Source: Clostridium saccharobutylicum DSM 13864 (lineage in GTDB: Bacteria > Bacillota > Clostridia > Clostridiales > Clostridiaceae). From it: DNA of 64,000 nucleotides. Location: the NCBI RefSeq assembly GCF_000473995.1, contig NC_022571.1:2154501-2218500 (forward strand), in the 5' to 3' direction. The stretch's first letter is position 1, and the number at the start of each line of letters is the position of its first letter. The notes below the pieces were generated by a model, which was given only the letters and a program-made list of their open reading frames with translations, did no database searches and had not been told where the DNA came from. A program made the position numbers and the translations under genes. Shown here piece by piece: positions 8,695 through 17,492 of the stretch.

Positions 8695-11238
8695 ATGAGT
8701 AACCTTAAAAAACTTGAAGATGAAAAATTAAATGTAAGTGAAAAAGAAGCAGTTTTTACTCATGAATATATAAATCTAAATGAATTCAGAAATGTAAGCA
8801 CTGGAGGGGGAAATCCTTTATATGCTAAACTTAAGGAAAGCATTAAGAATGCAAAGGCTATCGATATAATAGTTTCTTTTCTTATGGATTCTGGAGTTAA
8901 GATGATTTTAAATGACCTTAAAGAAGCCATAGATAGAAATGTAAGTATAAGAATTTTAACAGGAAGTTATCTAAATATCACATCTCCAACAGCCCTTTAT
9001 ATGCTTAAGAGGGAACTTAAAGATAAAATAGATTTAAGATTTTATAATGTTCATAACAAGTCATTCCATCCAAAGTCTTATATTTTCCATAATGAAAATG
9101 ATAGTGAAATTTATATAGGTTCATCAAATCTTTCAAAAGGAGCTTTGACAAATTCCATTGAGTGGAATTATAGATTTTTACGTTCACAAAATACTGAAGA
9201 TTTTAATGCTTTTTATGGTGAATTTGAAAATTTATTTAATAATTATTCTGAAATTATAGATGATGCTGCAATGAAAGAGTATTCAAAGAACTGGAAAAGA
9301 CCACAAGTTTATAAGGATATTGAAAAAGCTAAAGAAAATGACATAGATGAAGATGAAATTTTACCAAAAGAGATTGAAGAAAATAAGGTCATAGATCTAT
9401 TTGAACCAAAGGGAGCACAAATAGAAGCTTTATATGAATTAGAGAATTCAAGAGAAGAAGGATTTGACAAAGGGTTAGTAGTTGCTGCAACAGGAGTAGG
9501 AAAAACATATTTGGCAGCTTTTGATTCTATGAAGGCAGAAAGAGTTTTATTTGTTGCCCATAGAGAAGAAATAATTAAGCAGGCTGCTATAAGTTTTAAA
9601 AATGTCAGAAAGTCTGACGATATTGGATTCTTTTATAACAGTAATAAGGATAATGATAAATCAATGATTTTTGCATTGGTACAAACCTTAGGCAAGGATG
9701 AGTATTTAAATGAAGAATATTTTAAAAGGGATTACTTTGACTACATAGTAATAGATGAATTTCATCATGCAGTATCAAGTAATTATAGAAAAATTATAGA
9801 TTATTTTACACCAAAGTTTATGCTTGGATTAACTGCAACACCTGAAAGACTTGACTCAAAGGATGTATTTTCTCTTTGTGAGTACAATACAGTTTATGAA
9901 ATAAGGCTTAGCGATGCTATAAATAAAGGTTATCTTGTTCCATTTAGATATTATGGAGTTTATGATGAAACTGTAGATTATGACAATGTTGAATTTAAAA
10001 ATGGTAAATATAATGATAAAGAATTAGAAGATGCTTTAATGTTTAATAAAAGAGGAGAACTAATTTTAAATCATTATAAAAAGTATAATTCTAACAGAGC
10101 TTTAGGTTTCTGTACCTCAAAGAAGCATGCTGAATATATGGCAAAATATTTTTGTGAAAATGGAGTAAATGCTGTAGCTGTATATAGTGGAGAAAATGGA
10201 AAATACTCTGAAAATAGAACAGAAGCATTAAATAAATTAACCAAGGGAGAAGTAAAAGTAATATTTTCAGTAGATATGTTTAATGAAGGCTTAGACATAC
10301 CTTCAATAGATATGGTAATGTTTCTAAGACCAACGCAGTCACCAACGGTATTTTTGCAGCAGTTAGGAAGAGGACTTAGAAAATATAAAGATAAAAAGTA
10401 TCTAAATGTTCTAGATTTCATAGGAAATTATAAAAAAGCTGATTTTTTACCATTCTTATTGAGTGGAAAAACTTATTCTAGAATTGAAGCAAAAAAAGGT
10501 ATTTTTAATGAAGAAGAATATCCAGAAGAGTGTAGAGTAGATTTTGATTTTAGAATTATAGATGTATTTAAGAAATTAGCAGAAAAAGAAATGAATATTA
10601 AAGAACGTATAACAGAAGAATTCCTAAGAGTAAAAGGGATTCTAGGTCATAGACCAAGCAGAGTTGAATTTTTCAATAACATTGATGATGAAGTTTATTC
10701 AGCAATAAAGAAAACAAAAAGTTCTTTAAATCCTTTCAATAATTACTTAGGCTACTTAAAAGAAAATGAAGAATTATATGGAAGTGAAGAAGCTTTATTT
10801 AATAGTATTGGACATCAATTTATTAAAATGATTGAAACAACAAAGATGAGTAAAAGTTATAAGATTCCTATTTTCCTTGCATTTTATAATTGGGGAAATA
10901 TGAAAATGGAAATTAATGAAGAAGATGTTTATAGGAGCTTTTATGAATTTTATAATAAGGGAAGTAATAAGGTGGATATGCTTAGAGATAAGGGAACAGC
11001 GGATTTTGAAGAGTGGGATAAGAAGAAGTGGGTGAAGTTGGCTAAGGATAATCCAGTTAAGTTTTTGATTAAGACTCATGGAGAATTTTTTGACAATGAC
11101 GAGAATGTTGTGATGAGTTTGTGTGATGAGATGAAGGGGATTATTGAGGATGAGGAGTTTGCTTGGCATATGAGGGATGCTATTGGGTATAAGAGTGAGA
11201 GGTATTATGAGGAGAGGAATTTTGGGTTTAATAAGTAG
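8695..11238 (+). CDS. PLD-type nuclease fused to DEAD/DEAH (SF2) helicase
   Basis: 847 aa; ATG 8695 has AAGGAG 8 nt upstream, and an earlier in-frame start lacks one. N-terminal phospholipase-D-like nuclease domain with one HxK motif (HPKSYIF, about 123) and IGSSNLSKGAL. SF2 helicase core: Walker A AATGVGKT (about 264), VIDEFHHA (motif II as DEFH, about 354), GLTATPER, SVDMFNEGLDIP and QQLGRGLR (motif VI with arginine finger). The C-terminal 250 residues are helical and unassigned; I cannot confirm a DUF3427 domain. Similar fusions are typical of restriction and defence islands. The last 260 nt use many G-ending codons (AAG, GAG, TTG, GGG), unlike the rest of the gene. Function inferred: DNA-targeting nuclease-translocase. 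Confidence 0.85.
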   Translation: MSNLKKLEDEKLNVSEKEAVFTHEYINLNEFRNVSTGGGNPLYAKLKESIKNAKAIDIIVSFLMDSGVKMILNDLKEAIDRNVSIRILTGSYLNITSPTALYMLKRELKDKIDLRFYNVHNKSFHPKSYIFHNENDSEIYIGSSNLSKGALTNSIEWNYRFLRSQNTEDFNAFYGEFENLFNNYSEIIDDAAMKEYSKNWKRPQVYKDIEKAKENDIDEDEILPKEIEENKVIDLFEPKGAQIEALYELENSREEGFDKGLVVAATGVGKTYLAAFDSMKAERVLFVAHREEIIKQAAISFKNVRKSDDIGFFYNSNKDNDKSMIFALVQTLGKDEYLNEEYFKRDYFDYIVIDEFHHAVSSNYRKIIDYFTPKFMLGLTATPERLDSKDVFSLCEYNTVYEIRLSDAINKGYLVPFRYYGVYDETVDYDNVEFKNGKYNDKELEDALMFNKRGELILNHYKKYNSNRALGFCTSKKHAEYMAKYFCENGVNAVAVYSGENGKYSENRTEALNKLTKGEVKVIFSVDMFNEGLDIPSIDMVMFLRPTQSPTVFLQQLGRGLRKYKDKKYLNVLDFIGNYKKADFLPFLLSGKTYSRIEAKKGIFNEEEYPEECRVDFDFRIIDVFKKLAEKEMNIKERITEEFLRVKGILGHRPSRVEFFNNIDDEVYSAIKKTKSSLNPFNNYLGYLKENEELYGSEEALFNSIGHQFIKMIETTKMSKSYKIPIFLAFYNWGNMKMEINEEDVYRSFYEFYNKGSNKVDMLRDKGTADFEEWDKKKWVKLAKDNPVKFLIKTHGEFFDNDENVVMSLCDEMKGIIEDEEFAWHMRDAIGYKSERYYEERNFGFNK

Positions 11239-11276
11239 GGTGATTAAAATATCTATATGGAATTAATTTCATAAGA

Positions 11277-11285
11277 TGCTATAAT
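11277..11285 (+). promoter_or_regulatory. Extended -10 promoter of the nurA-led operon
   Basis: TGCTATAAT (TG-N-TATAAT) 52 nt before the nurA start; no good -35 box. The same TGCTATAATAAAC string precedes the DUF2075 gene at 21392. Confidence 0.55.
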
Positions 11286-11336
11286 AAACTATGAAAGTTT
11301 ATTAAATAGTAGTAATAATATAAAATAGGTGATTAT

Positions 11337-12437
11337 ATGGGGAAAAGTTTAGGAATTATAAATAAATTGCAATCATTAAATATTAAATGCTATAAAACAG
11401 ATAGATTTAATCTTGACAATGAATTAATGGAGCCCTATCAAGATGATACTGGTATTTATAATATAATTAGACCGCATGAGAGTAATAATAAAAATAAAGA
11501 ATTTTTTATTAATATACCGCAAAGAGGATATTATAGTCTTTTTAAATACTTTTTAGATGGATCGAGATATACGTATAAAATTGCTGACATGCAAACAGCA
11601 GATGGCGAATATATGCCTATTATAGCAGGGCAAATTGGTACTGCTATTTGCTCAAGAAATGCAGAAACAGGAAAAATGAAAAAAGAACTTTTGAAAAGAA
11701 AAAATCTAATAGCTTTATATAGTCATATTAATGAAGAAGACTACATAGATATAAAGAAAATTATAGAAAGTTGTAGTATAAATAATGTCGGATTTTATCC
11801 AATAAAGTATAATATTTCAACTGCTAAGAGTAAAGAAAGACCAGAAAACGCAGCAATAGCTAAAATATTAAGTCAAATGCATGATATGGAAATTGCGGCA
11901 TTAGAAGAAATGGTCACTAACAGAAAACTTGGAAGTGATAGAATGTTAATATTGGATGGTTCATTGCAATTCTTAGAGGATAATATAAATGATGAATTAT
12001 TTACATTTGTAATAGGAATATCTAAATCTTTTAATCCTAATCAAAGAGGGATGTTTAACGCTAAAGAGATTCATATTGCTTCTGCATTAACACAATTAAA
12101 ATATGGGCAAAGAACACCTGTGTTGAAACATGAAATTAAGGGGTGCAATAGAGTTATAGGCACATGGTATTTGAGGATAAGGCCTGAGCGTTTGGTTAGA
12201 AATCCATTAGATGGAATTATAAAGGTTGAAAAAATTGCAGTTAATGAGGAAGAAAGAGAATTAGGGTTTGATACAGATATGATAAATACAATTTCACAAG
12301 CGTTACTGTGTGAAAGAAATTCTACATGTCATGGAAGAGATTCAAGATGGTGCAATCATTTATATCCAATATACTTAACTGAAAAGATGTTAAAAGAAAG
12401 TTTTTTAAATGAAAAGATATTTTTAAATATTATATAG
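11337..12437 (+). CDS. NurA-like nuclease
   Basis: 366 aa. NurA-type (RNase H-like) features: FLDGSRY with a conserved Asp (about 74) and ILDGSLQF (about 207), both in hydrophobic-Asp-Gly-Ser context, plus a C-terminal WCNHLYPIYLTEKMLKESF as in NurA. NurA nucleases act with the hexameric ATPase HerA in DNA end processing in archaea and in several bacterial defence operons. The stop lies 13 nt before the HerA-like gene, whose RBS is GGGGGAG, so the two form an operon. RBS here is weak (AGGTGAT). Divergent from housekeeping bacterial nucleases, so HerA-coupled function is inferred from motifs and neighbour. Confidence 0.75.
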   Translation: MGKSLGIINKLQSLNIKCYKTDRFNLDNELMEPYQDDTGIYNIIRPHESNNKNKEFFINIPQRGYYSLFKYFLDGSRYTYKIADMQTADGEYMPIIAGQIGTAICSRNAETGKMKKELLKRKNLIALYSHINEEDYIDIKKIIESCSINNVGFYPIKYNISTAKSKERPENAAIAKILSQMHDMEIAALEEMVTNRKLGSDRMLILDGSLQFLEDNINDELFTFVIGISKSFNPNQRGMFNAKEIHIASALTQLKYGQRTPVLKHEIKGCNRVIGTWYLRIRPERLVRNPLDGIIKVEKIAVNEEERELGFDTDMINTISQALLCERNSTCHGRDSRWCNHLYPIYLTEKMLKESFLNEKIFLNII

Positions 12438-12450
12438 GGGGAGACTTATT

Positions 12451-13902
12451 ATGTTAAATAAGATAGGAAGAGTATCTGCAACAGAGAAAAATCCAACAAG
12501 TAATGACGAATTCATATTCTGGTTAGATGACCAAGCAGAAGTTAAGCCGTTTGATATAATAAAAGCTGAAAATAATATTGGAAAAAAGAAGTCAATTTCT
12601 TATGCTATAGTAAAAGATATATACCATTTAACAGATAGTGCAGGACATTTAAGTAACTATATTTCTTCAGATTTTGGAGATCTAGAGTGCGAACCTATGA
12701 CAAAACGTATAGGTGTTACTTATGCAACTGCTTCTGTAATCAGTAATACTAAAGATGTATATATGCCTCTAAAGGATAATACTCCAATATATTTTGCAGA
12801 AAAAGATGAGGTTAAAGAAGCATTAGGCTTGAGTGAAATAAAAAATCCTATTCCAGCTGGATTTATTGAAGGAACAAATGATATATCGGTACCTATTGCA
12901 TTAAATAAAGAATTTTTAATAGGACCGGAAGGAGCACATTTAAATATTTCTGGGATTTCAGGGTTAGCAACAAAGACATCTTATGCTATGTTTTTAATGC
13001 AAGCCATACAGCAAAAAACAGATGATACAGCAATAATAGTGCTTAATGTTAAAGGTGCAGATTTACTACGATTAGATCAAGATAATATAAAATTAACACA
13101 ACAACAAATTGATTCTTGGGAAAAGTCTGGATTAGAATGTAAGCCATTTGATAATGTGAAATATTATTATCCGTATAGGAGTAATCTAGAATCTTATTAT
13201 GCTAACACATCCTTGGAAAAAGAATCATTGGAAAGGCAAAGAGACGAAAAGATCATTAAAAATTTTATATATACATATACAAAACATAAATCAGATTTAG
13301 ATTTATTATTTAGTAATGTAGATGACCCAACATATACAATGGAGTCAATAATGAATTTTATCGTAGAAAGTAGTGAATTTTCTAATTTAACATGGAGTGA
13401 TTTTAAAGAAAAGCTGGGAGATTATTGTAAAGCAGGAGAAAAAAATCGTAAGGGAAATGATATTACAGTACAATCCTGGCGCAAATTTAAAAGATTACTT
13501 AATAAATCAGTAAATAATCAAATTTTTCAAGAAGCAAAATCAACTAATCAAGATAAAAATCAGTGCTATCTTAGTGATGAAATTAAACAAATTAATTCCA
13601 ATGAAGTATTAGTAGTTGATATTGCAAAGTTAGAAGAACAATTGCAATATTTAGTATTTGGTGATGTTCTTAAAAGTGTTTATGAATTAAAGTTAGGAGA
13701 GACAGATAGAGAAGAGGAAAGTATTCCTAAACAAATAATAATATTTGTTGATGAATTAAATAAATATGCTGGATCAAGTACTCCCAAAAATTCGCCAATA
13801 TTGAGATATCTTTTGGAGATAACTGAGAGAGGTAGATCAGAGGGAATTATATTATTTTCAGCTGAGCAATTTAAAAGTGATATTCATGATAGAATAAAAT
13901 GA
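12451..13902 (+). CDS. HerA-like DNA-translocating ATPase, interrupted by in-frame TGA
   Basis: 483 aa to a TGA at 13900. N-terminal HAS-barrel-like segment (GRVSATEKNPTSNDEFIFWL), then a RecA-like core of the FtsK-HerA group: atypical Walker A GISGLATKTS (about 168-178) and Walker B IIIFVDELNKY (about 430-440), then ERGRSEGIILFSAEQF. HerA forms a hexamer that pumps DNA into NurA. The same frame stays open for 74 more codons after the TGA (to 14127) and encodes a plausible HerA C terminus, so one base change has cut the gene. The product lacks the end of the ATPase core and may be inactive unless the stop is suppressed or is a sequence error. Confidence 0.8.
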   Translation: MLNKIGRVSATEKNPTSNDEFIFWLDDQAEVKPFDIIKAENNIGKKKSISYAIVKDIYHLTDSAGHLSNYISSDFGDLECEPMTKRIGVTYATASVISNTKDVYMPLKDNTPIYFAEKDEVKEALGLSEIKNPIPAGFIEGTNDISVPIALNKEFLIGPEGAHLNISGISGLATKTSYAMFLMQAIQQKTDDTAIIVLNVKGADLLRLDQDNIKLTQQQIDSWEKSGLECKPFDNVKYYYPYRSNLESYYANTSLEKESLERQRDEKIIKNFIYTYTKHKSDLDLLFSNVDDPTYTMESIMNFIVESSEFSNLTWSDFKEKLGDYCKAGEKNRKGNDITVQSWRKFKRLLNKSVNNQIFQEAKSTNQDKNQCYLSDEIKQINSNEVLVVDIAKLEEQLQYLVFGDVLKSVYELKLGETDREEESIPKQIIIFVDELNKYAGSSTPKNSPILRYLLEITERGRSEGIILFSAEQFKSDIHDRIK

Positions 13903-14127
13903 AATTGTTCTACCCATGTATATGGTAGAACTAATGCAATAGAGGTATGTAAATCTGATTATAGGTATATACCAAAAGTATATTCAAATATGATGACTAG
14001 GTTAGGAAAAGGCGAATTAATTTTACAACATTCTATTTTTGGAACTCCATTAAAAATTTCATTTCCTTATCCATCATATAAGCAAAATGCTGACATAATT
14101 GAAAGAGAGTGTGAAGAAGATGAATAA
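13903..14127 (+). pseudogene. C-terminal continuation of the HerA-like gene after TGA
   Basis: In frame with the upstream ORF and free of stops for 74 codons: NCSTHVYGRTNAIEV, then MMTRLGKGELILQHSIF, then a tail ending ECEEDE. It matches the usual end of HerA proteins, where a Gly before NCST would be expected, so TGA most simply replaces GGA. Its natural stop (14125-14127) overlaps the start of the next gene, the expected operon junction if HerA were full length (557 aa). Confidence 0.75.
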
Positions 14128-15703
14128 TTCTAATGCAGTTGTAGGCAAATTTGCTTTAGATTCATTAACTATTGGAATGTATGAAAATGAAATGGTGGTA
14201 TATAGAGAGTATATTCAAAATTCAACGGATGCAATAGATAGGGCAGTAGAATTAGGTTGGATTGCTTCTCTAGAAGAATCACAAATTGATATTACAATTG
14301 ATAAGGATAATAAAATTATTAAAATAAGAGATAATGGAGTTGGTATATCTAATCAAAATGTAAGTTCTACATTGAAAGATATTGGAAATTCATCAAAGGA
14401 TTATTCAGTTAATCGTGGTTTTAGGGGGATTGGAAGATTAGCAGGAACAGCATATTGTAAAAAATTAAGCTTTATAACATCAACCAGAAATGAAGATAAA
14501 TGTAGTATAGTAACTTGGGATTGTGAAAAATTAAAAGAATTATTGAAGCCAAATTTAAATAATGAACTAGATTTGGTACAAGTAATAGATGCTTGTGTAA
14601 GTGTAGAGGAAGTAAGTGAAGATATTGAAAAGCATTATTTTGAAGTTAAGCTAGAAGGTATAGATGATAAAAATAATTTATTAGACGAATATAGGGTGAA
14701 AATGTATTTGGCACAAGTTGCACCAATAGAAATTGATTCAAGAAAGTTCTACTATTATTCAGATTTAAAAGATGGAATTAAAAAGTATATGAATGAAAAT
14801 GAAATACCAATTGAGGAATATCCAATTCAAATAAATAGACGAAGAATAACAAAACTATATTCTACTGTTATTAAAGGAAAAGATAATGACCATATTGTAG
14901 CTGTTAGAAAAATGATTATTAAAGATGAAAATGATAATAAGCTAGCTTTTTTATGGTATGGTGAAAGAAGAATAGGAAAAGGTAGAATTAATGATGATGA
15001 TATTGCAGGAATAAGATTCAGAAAAAACAATATAATGATAGGAAATGCTGATACTGTATCAAAATTATTTGGAGATTCTGAAAGTCAAAAAAGATTTAAT
15101 AAATATTATATTGGTGAAATATATATTTTAGAAAAAAATATTATTCCAAATGCTAGAAGAGATGATTTTGAAGATAGTTATTATTATAGCATTGTTAAAG
15201 AAGAAATGACTAAAATAACTAAGGAATTAATCTTGGTTGCAAGAAAAATGTCAGATAGAAATAATGCTGATGATAAAATAGAAAAAGCAGAAAAAAAATT
15301 AGATGAAATTAAGATAAAATTAGAAAAGAAACGTTTAACTCAAGAAGAAAAGGAAGTATTAGAAAAAGAAGTGGAGGATATAAACAATAAACTTGAGGAA
15401 AATAAAAAAATAAAAGAGAATGCTTCACAAAGGCTAAATGAATTAGGTAGAAAAACTATAGTCAATAATTTAGAAATTGAAAAAAAAACTAGTGAAACTC
15501 AAGGTAAAGTTAAGGATTTAACTAAGAAATTACAAGATGATGATTTTAAAGGAAATAATCAAAATCCACTAAAAGGAATTAGTAGGGATATACAAAAAAC
15601 TGTAAGAGGAATACTTAAAATATTAGAAAAAGAGATTGAAGCTGAAAAATATGATACGATAGAAGAAAAGATATATGATTTTGTCCATAAAAATAAAAGG
15701 TAA
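14120..15703 (+). CDS. Hsp90-like GHKL ATPase with C-terminal coiled coil (copy A)
   Basis: 527 aa from ATG 14120, which overlaps the HerA stop by 8 nt. GHKL/Bergerat ATP-binding motifs: YREYIQNSTDAIDRA (E30, N34, D37), IRDNGVGIS, and GFRGIGRLAG as the lid glycine loop. A middle domain follows (FLWYGERRIGKGRIN, RFRKNNIMIG), then IIPNARRDDFEDS, then a long Lys/Glu-rich coiled coil (about 385-470). Related to HtpG/MORC-like ATPases but shorter than HtpG and lacking its C-terminal dimerisation domain in recognisable form. Paralogous to the gene at 19603-20949. Probably an ATP-driven clamp or switch serving the NurA-HerA machine. Confidence 0.8.
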   Translation: MNNSNAVVGKFALDSLTIGMYENEMVVYREYIQNSTDAIDRAVELGWIASLEESQIDITIDKDNKIIKIRDNGVGISNQNVSSTLKDIGNSSKDYSVNRGFRGIGRLAGTAYCKKLSFITSTRNEDKCSIVTWDCEKLKELLKPNLNNELDLVQVIDACVSVEEVSEDIEKHYFEVKLEGIDDKNNLLDEYRVKMYLAQVAPIEIDSRKFYYYSDLKDGIKKYMNENEIPIEEYPIQINRRRITKLYSTVIKGKDNDHIVAVRKMIIKDENDNKLAFLWYGERRIGKGRINDDDIAGIRFRKNNIMIGNADTVSKLFGDSESQKRFNKYYIGEIYILEKNIIPNARRDDFEDSYYYSIVKEEMTKITKELILVARKMSDRNNADDKIEKAEKKLDEIKIKLEKKRLTQEEKEVLEKEVEDINNKLEENKKIKENASQRLNELGRKTIVNNLEIEKKTSETQGKVKDLTKKLQDDDFKGNNQNPLKGISRDIQKTVRGILKILEKEIEAEKYDTIEEKIYDFVHKNKR

Positions 15704-15836
15704 TTCAAAGTTTGCTTTTTGACAATAAAAAATATTATATATTGTGGAATATATCCATTTTATAAGTAAATTTGCAATATAATACGTATGGTTTAGTTAA
15801 TTATATATAATAGTATTACAAAGGGATGGTAACAAT

Positions 15837-17180
15837 ATGAATAAGACAACAAGACAAAAACTTGCAATTGATGAACTGTATATAAATCCAGATAATTATA
15901 GATATATAGAGTCTTTAGATAATGAAATAGAAGCTATTATAGCAATGTTCAACAAAATACCTAATAAGAAATATGATAAACAAATGAAGGAAATGATGAA
16001 TCTCGCTTATGATATATCTAGGGATGGATTAAATCCTTTTGAATTTCCAATTGTTTGGTATGATGAAGAAATACAAAAATATATTGTAATTGATGGAAAT
16101 AGAAGGATTACATGCATTAAATTAATGCTACAATATAAAAATAATGAAAAAATCAGTACAAATGTACCCGATGTTGGAAAAATATACAATATAAAACCTA
16201 ATATAGATATGTCTCAAAAAATAGAATGCATAGTGTATGAAAATCTTGAAGAAGCAAAAAAAGTTTTATCTAAAATTCATCAAGATTCAAATGATGGAAT
16301 AGGAAGAATTAGATGGGATGCACAAGTTAAAAGGCGAGCAAATGCAAGAGAAGGAAATAAAGATAGGACATTTTCTATAATAGAATTTGTAAAGAATAAT
16401 TCGCTCATTAGTGAAGAGCTGTTAAATAAAATGAATAGTAATAGATGGTCTTCTAAATTAGAGAGAGTAATCGGATTTGCAAAGTTCAAAACAATATATA
16501 ATATTACGTTTAATGAAAATAATGATATACAATATTTGGATGATTGTGAACAAACTTTTAAAATGTTATCTAAGCTGATTTCTGATATTATTGATAATGT
16601 TGCAACAAATAACTTTAGGCTTAAAGAAGATTTTAATGAATATATTGAAAAATTGCCTGATGAATACAAATCACAAGTTAACAAAGATGGCATTGCTAAA
16701 CAAGATAGTAATGAATCCGAGGAGTCAAATGATAGCGATGATTCAAACTTAAAGGACGATTGTGTATATAGTACGGGAGATAAACCTGAAAATGATAGCT
16801 CACAATCTTCCAAAGCTAATATAGAAGATAAGGATGATGTTAAAAATGAAAAAGATTTAGATGGGGGTAGTGCAGAAGAACCTAGTGCACCAAAAAAAAT
16901 AACACCTCACTCAAAAAATGCTAACGTTGCATTAAGATTGAGCAGAGAGTATACGGAGCAAGAATATTTGTGTCTAGGTGAAAAAGGAAAACAGATTTTA
17001 GCGGAATTAGAGAGTCTAAATTATAATTGTTATCCACAAGCAGCAGCAGGATTGTGTAGGTCGATTATGGAATATACTGCTAAGTTATGGATGGGTGAAT
17101 TTTCGGAAGAGTTTAATGGAAATCAATTAGCTACATATTTCGGCAAATGTGTGAATATGCTAAGAAATAAAAAATATTAG
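15837..17180 (+). CDS. ParB/Srx-fold protein, 3' end shifted out of frame
   Basis: 447 aa to a TAG at 17178. RBS AAGGGATGG lies 5-8 nt before ATG 15837. The N-terminal third is ParB-like: IDELYINPDNYRY and VIDGNRRITCIKLM (D86-GNRR), the motif that holds nucleotide in ParB/Srx enzymes. No Spo0J-type helix-turn-helix was recognised. A strongly acidic, Ser-rich linker (about 280-350) leads to a C-terminal domain (CYPQAAAGLCRSIMEYTAK) that is cut mid-domain. A -1 shift in A6 (17169-17174) opens 60 further codons to 17359, so the intact protein would be 507 aa. Possible roles: DNA-site recognition, CTP-switched DNA clamp or nuclease. Confidence 0.75.
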   Translation: MNKTTRQKLAIDELYINPDNYRYIESLDNEIEAIIAMFNKIPNKKYDKQMKEMMNLAYDISRDGLNPFEFPIVWYDEEIQKYIVIDGNRRITCIKLMLQYKNNEKISTNVPDVGKIYNIKPNIDMSQKIECIVYENLEEAKKVLSKIHQDSNDGIGRIRWDAQVKRRANAREGNKDRTFSIIEFVKNNSLISEELLNKMNSNRWSSKLERVIGFAKFKTIYNITFNENNDIQYLDDCEQTFKMLSKLISDIIDNVATNNFRLKEDFNEYIEKLPDEYKSQVNKDGIAKQDSNESEESNDSDDSNLKDDCVYSTGDKPENDSSQSSKANIEDKDDVKNEKDLDGGSAEEPSAPKKITPHSKNANVALRLSREYTEQEYLCLGEKGKQILAELESLNYNCYPQAAAGLCRSIMEYTAKLWMGEFSEEFNGNQLATYFGKCVNMLRNKKY

Positions 17181-17359
17181 AAGATAAGCAACATAAGGCA
17201 CTTCTTACAAGCATAAATAAAGAAAATTTTATAGATTTGTTAAATGGTTGGATACATTCAGATAGTTTGCTATGTGTACAACCAGTTACGTTACAAAATG
17301 GGTGGAAGGCAAATAGATTATTGATTGAGTTATATATTAAAAGATATAGTAGCAAATAG
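17174..17359 (+). pseudogene. C-terminal continuation of the ParB-like gene in the -1 frame
   Basis: After the A6 run the -1 frame reads ILEDKQHKALLTSINKENFI, then LLNGWIHSDSLC, and ends YIKRYSSK before TAG 17357. The helical pattern completes the C-terminal domain begun upstream. One extra A in the run would restore a single frame. The upstream context T-AAA-AAA is not a good ribosomal slippery heptamer. Confidence 0.7.
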
Positions 17360-17400
17360 AGACAATAGCATATAAAAATATATATCTTTTATTATTATTA

Positions 17401-17431
17401 AAAAGAGGTGAATTTTAATGTAACCTCTTTT
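17401..17431 (+). terminator. Stem-loop between the ParB-like and radical SAM genes
   Basis: Perfect 9-bp stem AAAAGAGGT / ACCTCTTTT, 13-base loop; the T-run is only the end of the stem. It ends the first transcription unit of the cassette. Confidence 0.6.
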
Positions 17432-17433
17432 GA

Positions 17434-17462
17434 TCGACAAAAAAGAATAATTTTGTTATAAT
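17434..17462 (+). promoter_or_regulatory. Sigma-A-type promoter of the radical SAM/Hsp90-B operon
   Basis: TCGACA, 17-bp spacer, TATAAT, ending 30 nt before the radical SAM ATG. It starts 3 nt after the terminator stem. Confidence 0.75.
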
Positions 17463-17492
17463 ATAATTAATAAAATTAGAAGGGAAATATAT

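Noticed and set aside
13900..13902. TGA in herA as a selenocysteine codon
   Set aside because: HerA proteins have no Cys or Sec at this place, a Gly is expected, and I saw no SECIS-like hairpin right after it or selenocysteine genes in the window.
17169..17180. Programmed -1 ribosomal frameshift in the ParB-like gene
   Set aside because: T-AAA-AAA does not allow both tRNAs to re-pair well and no clear stimulatory stem follows. Slippage of RNA polymerase or a sequence error is more likely.
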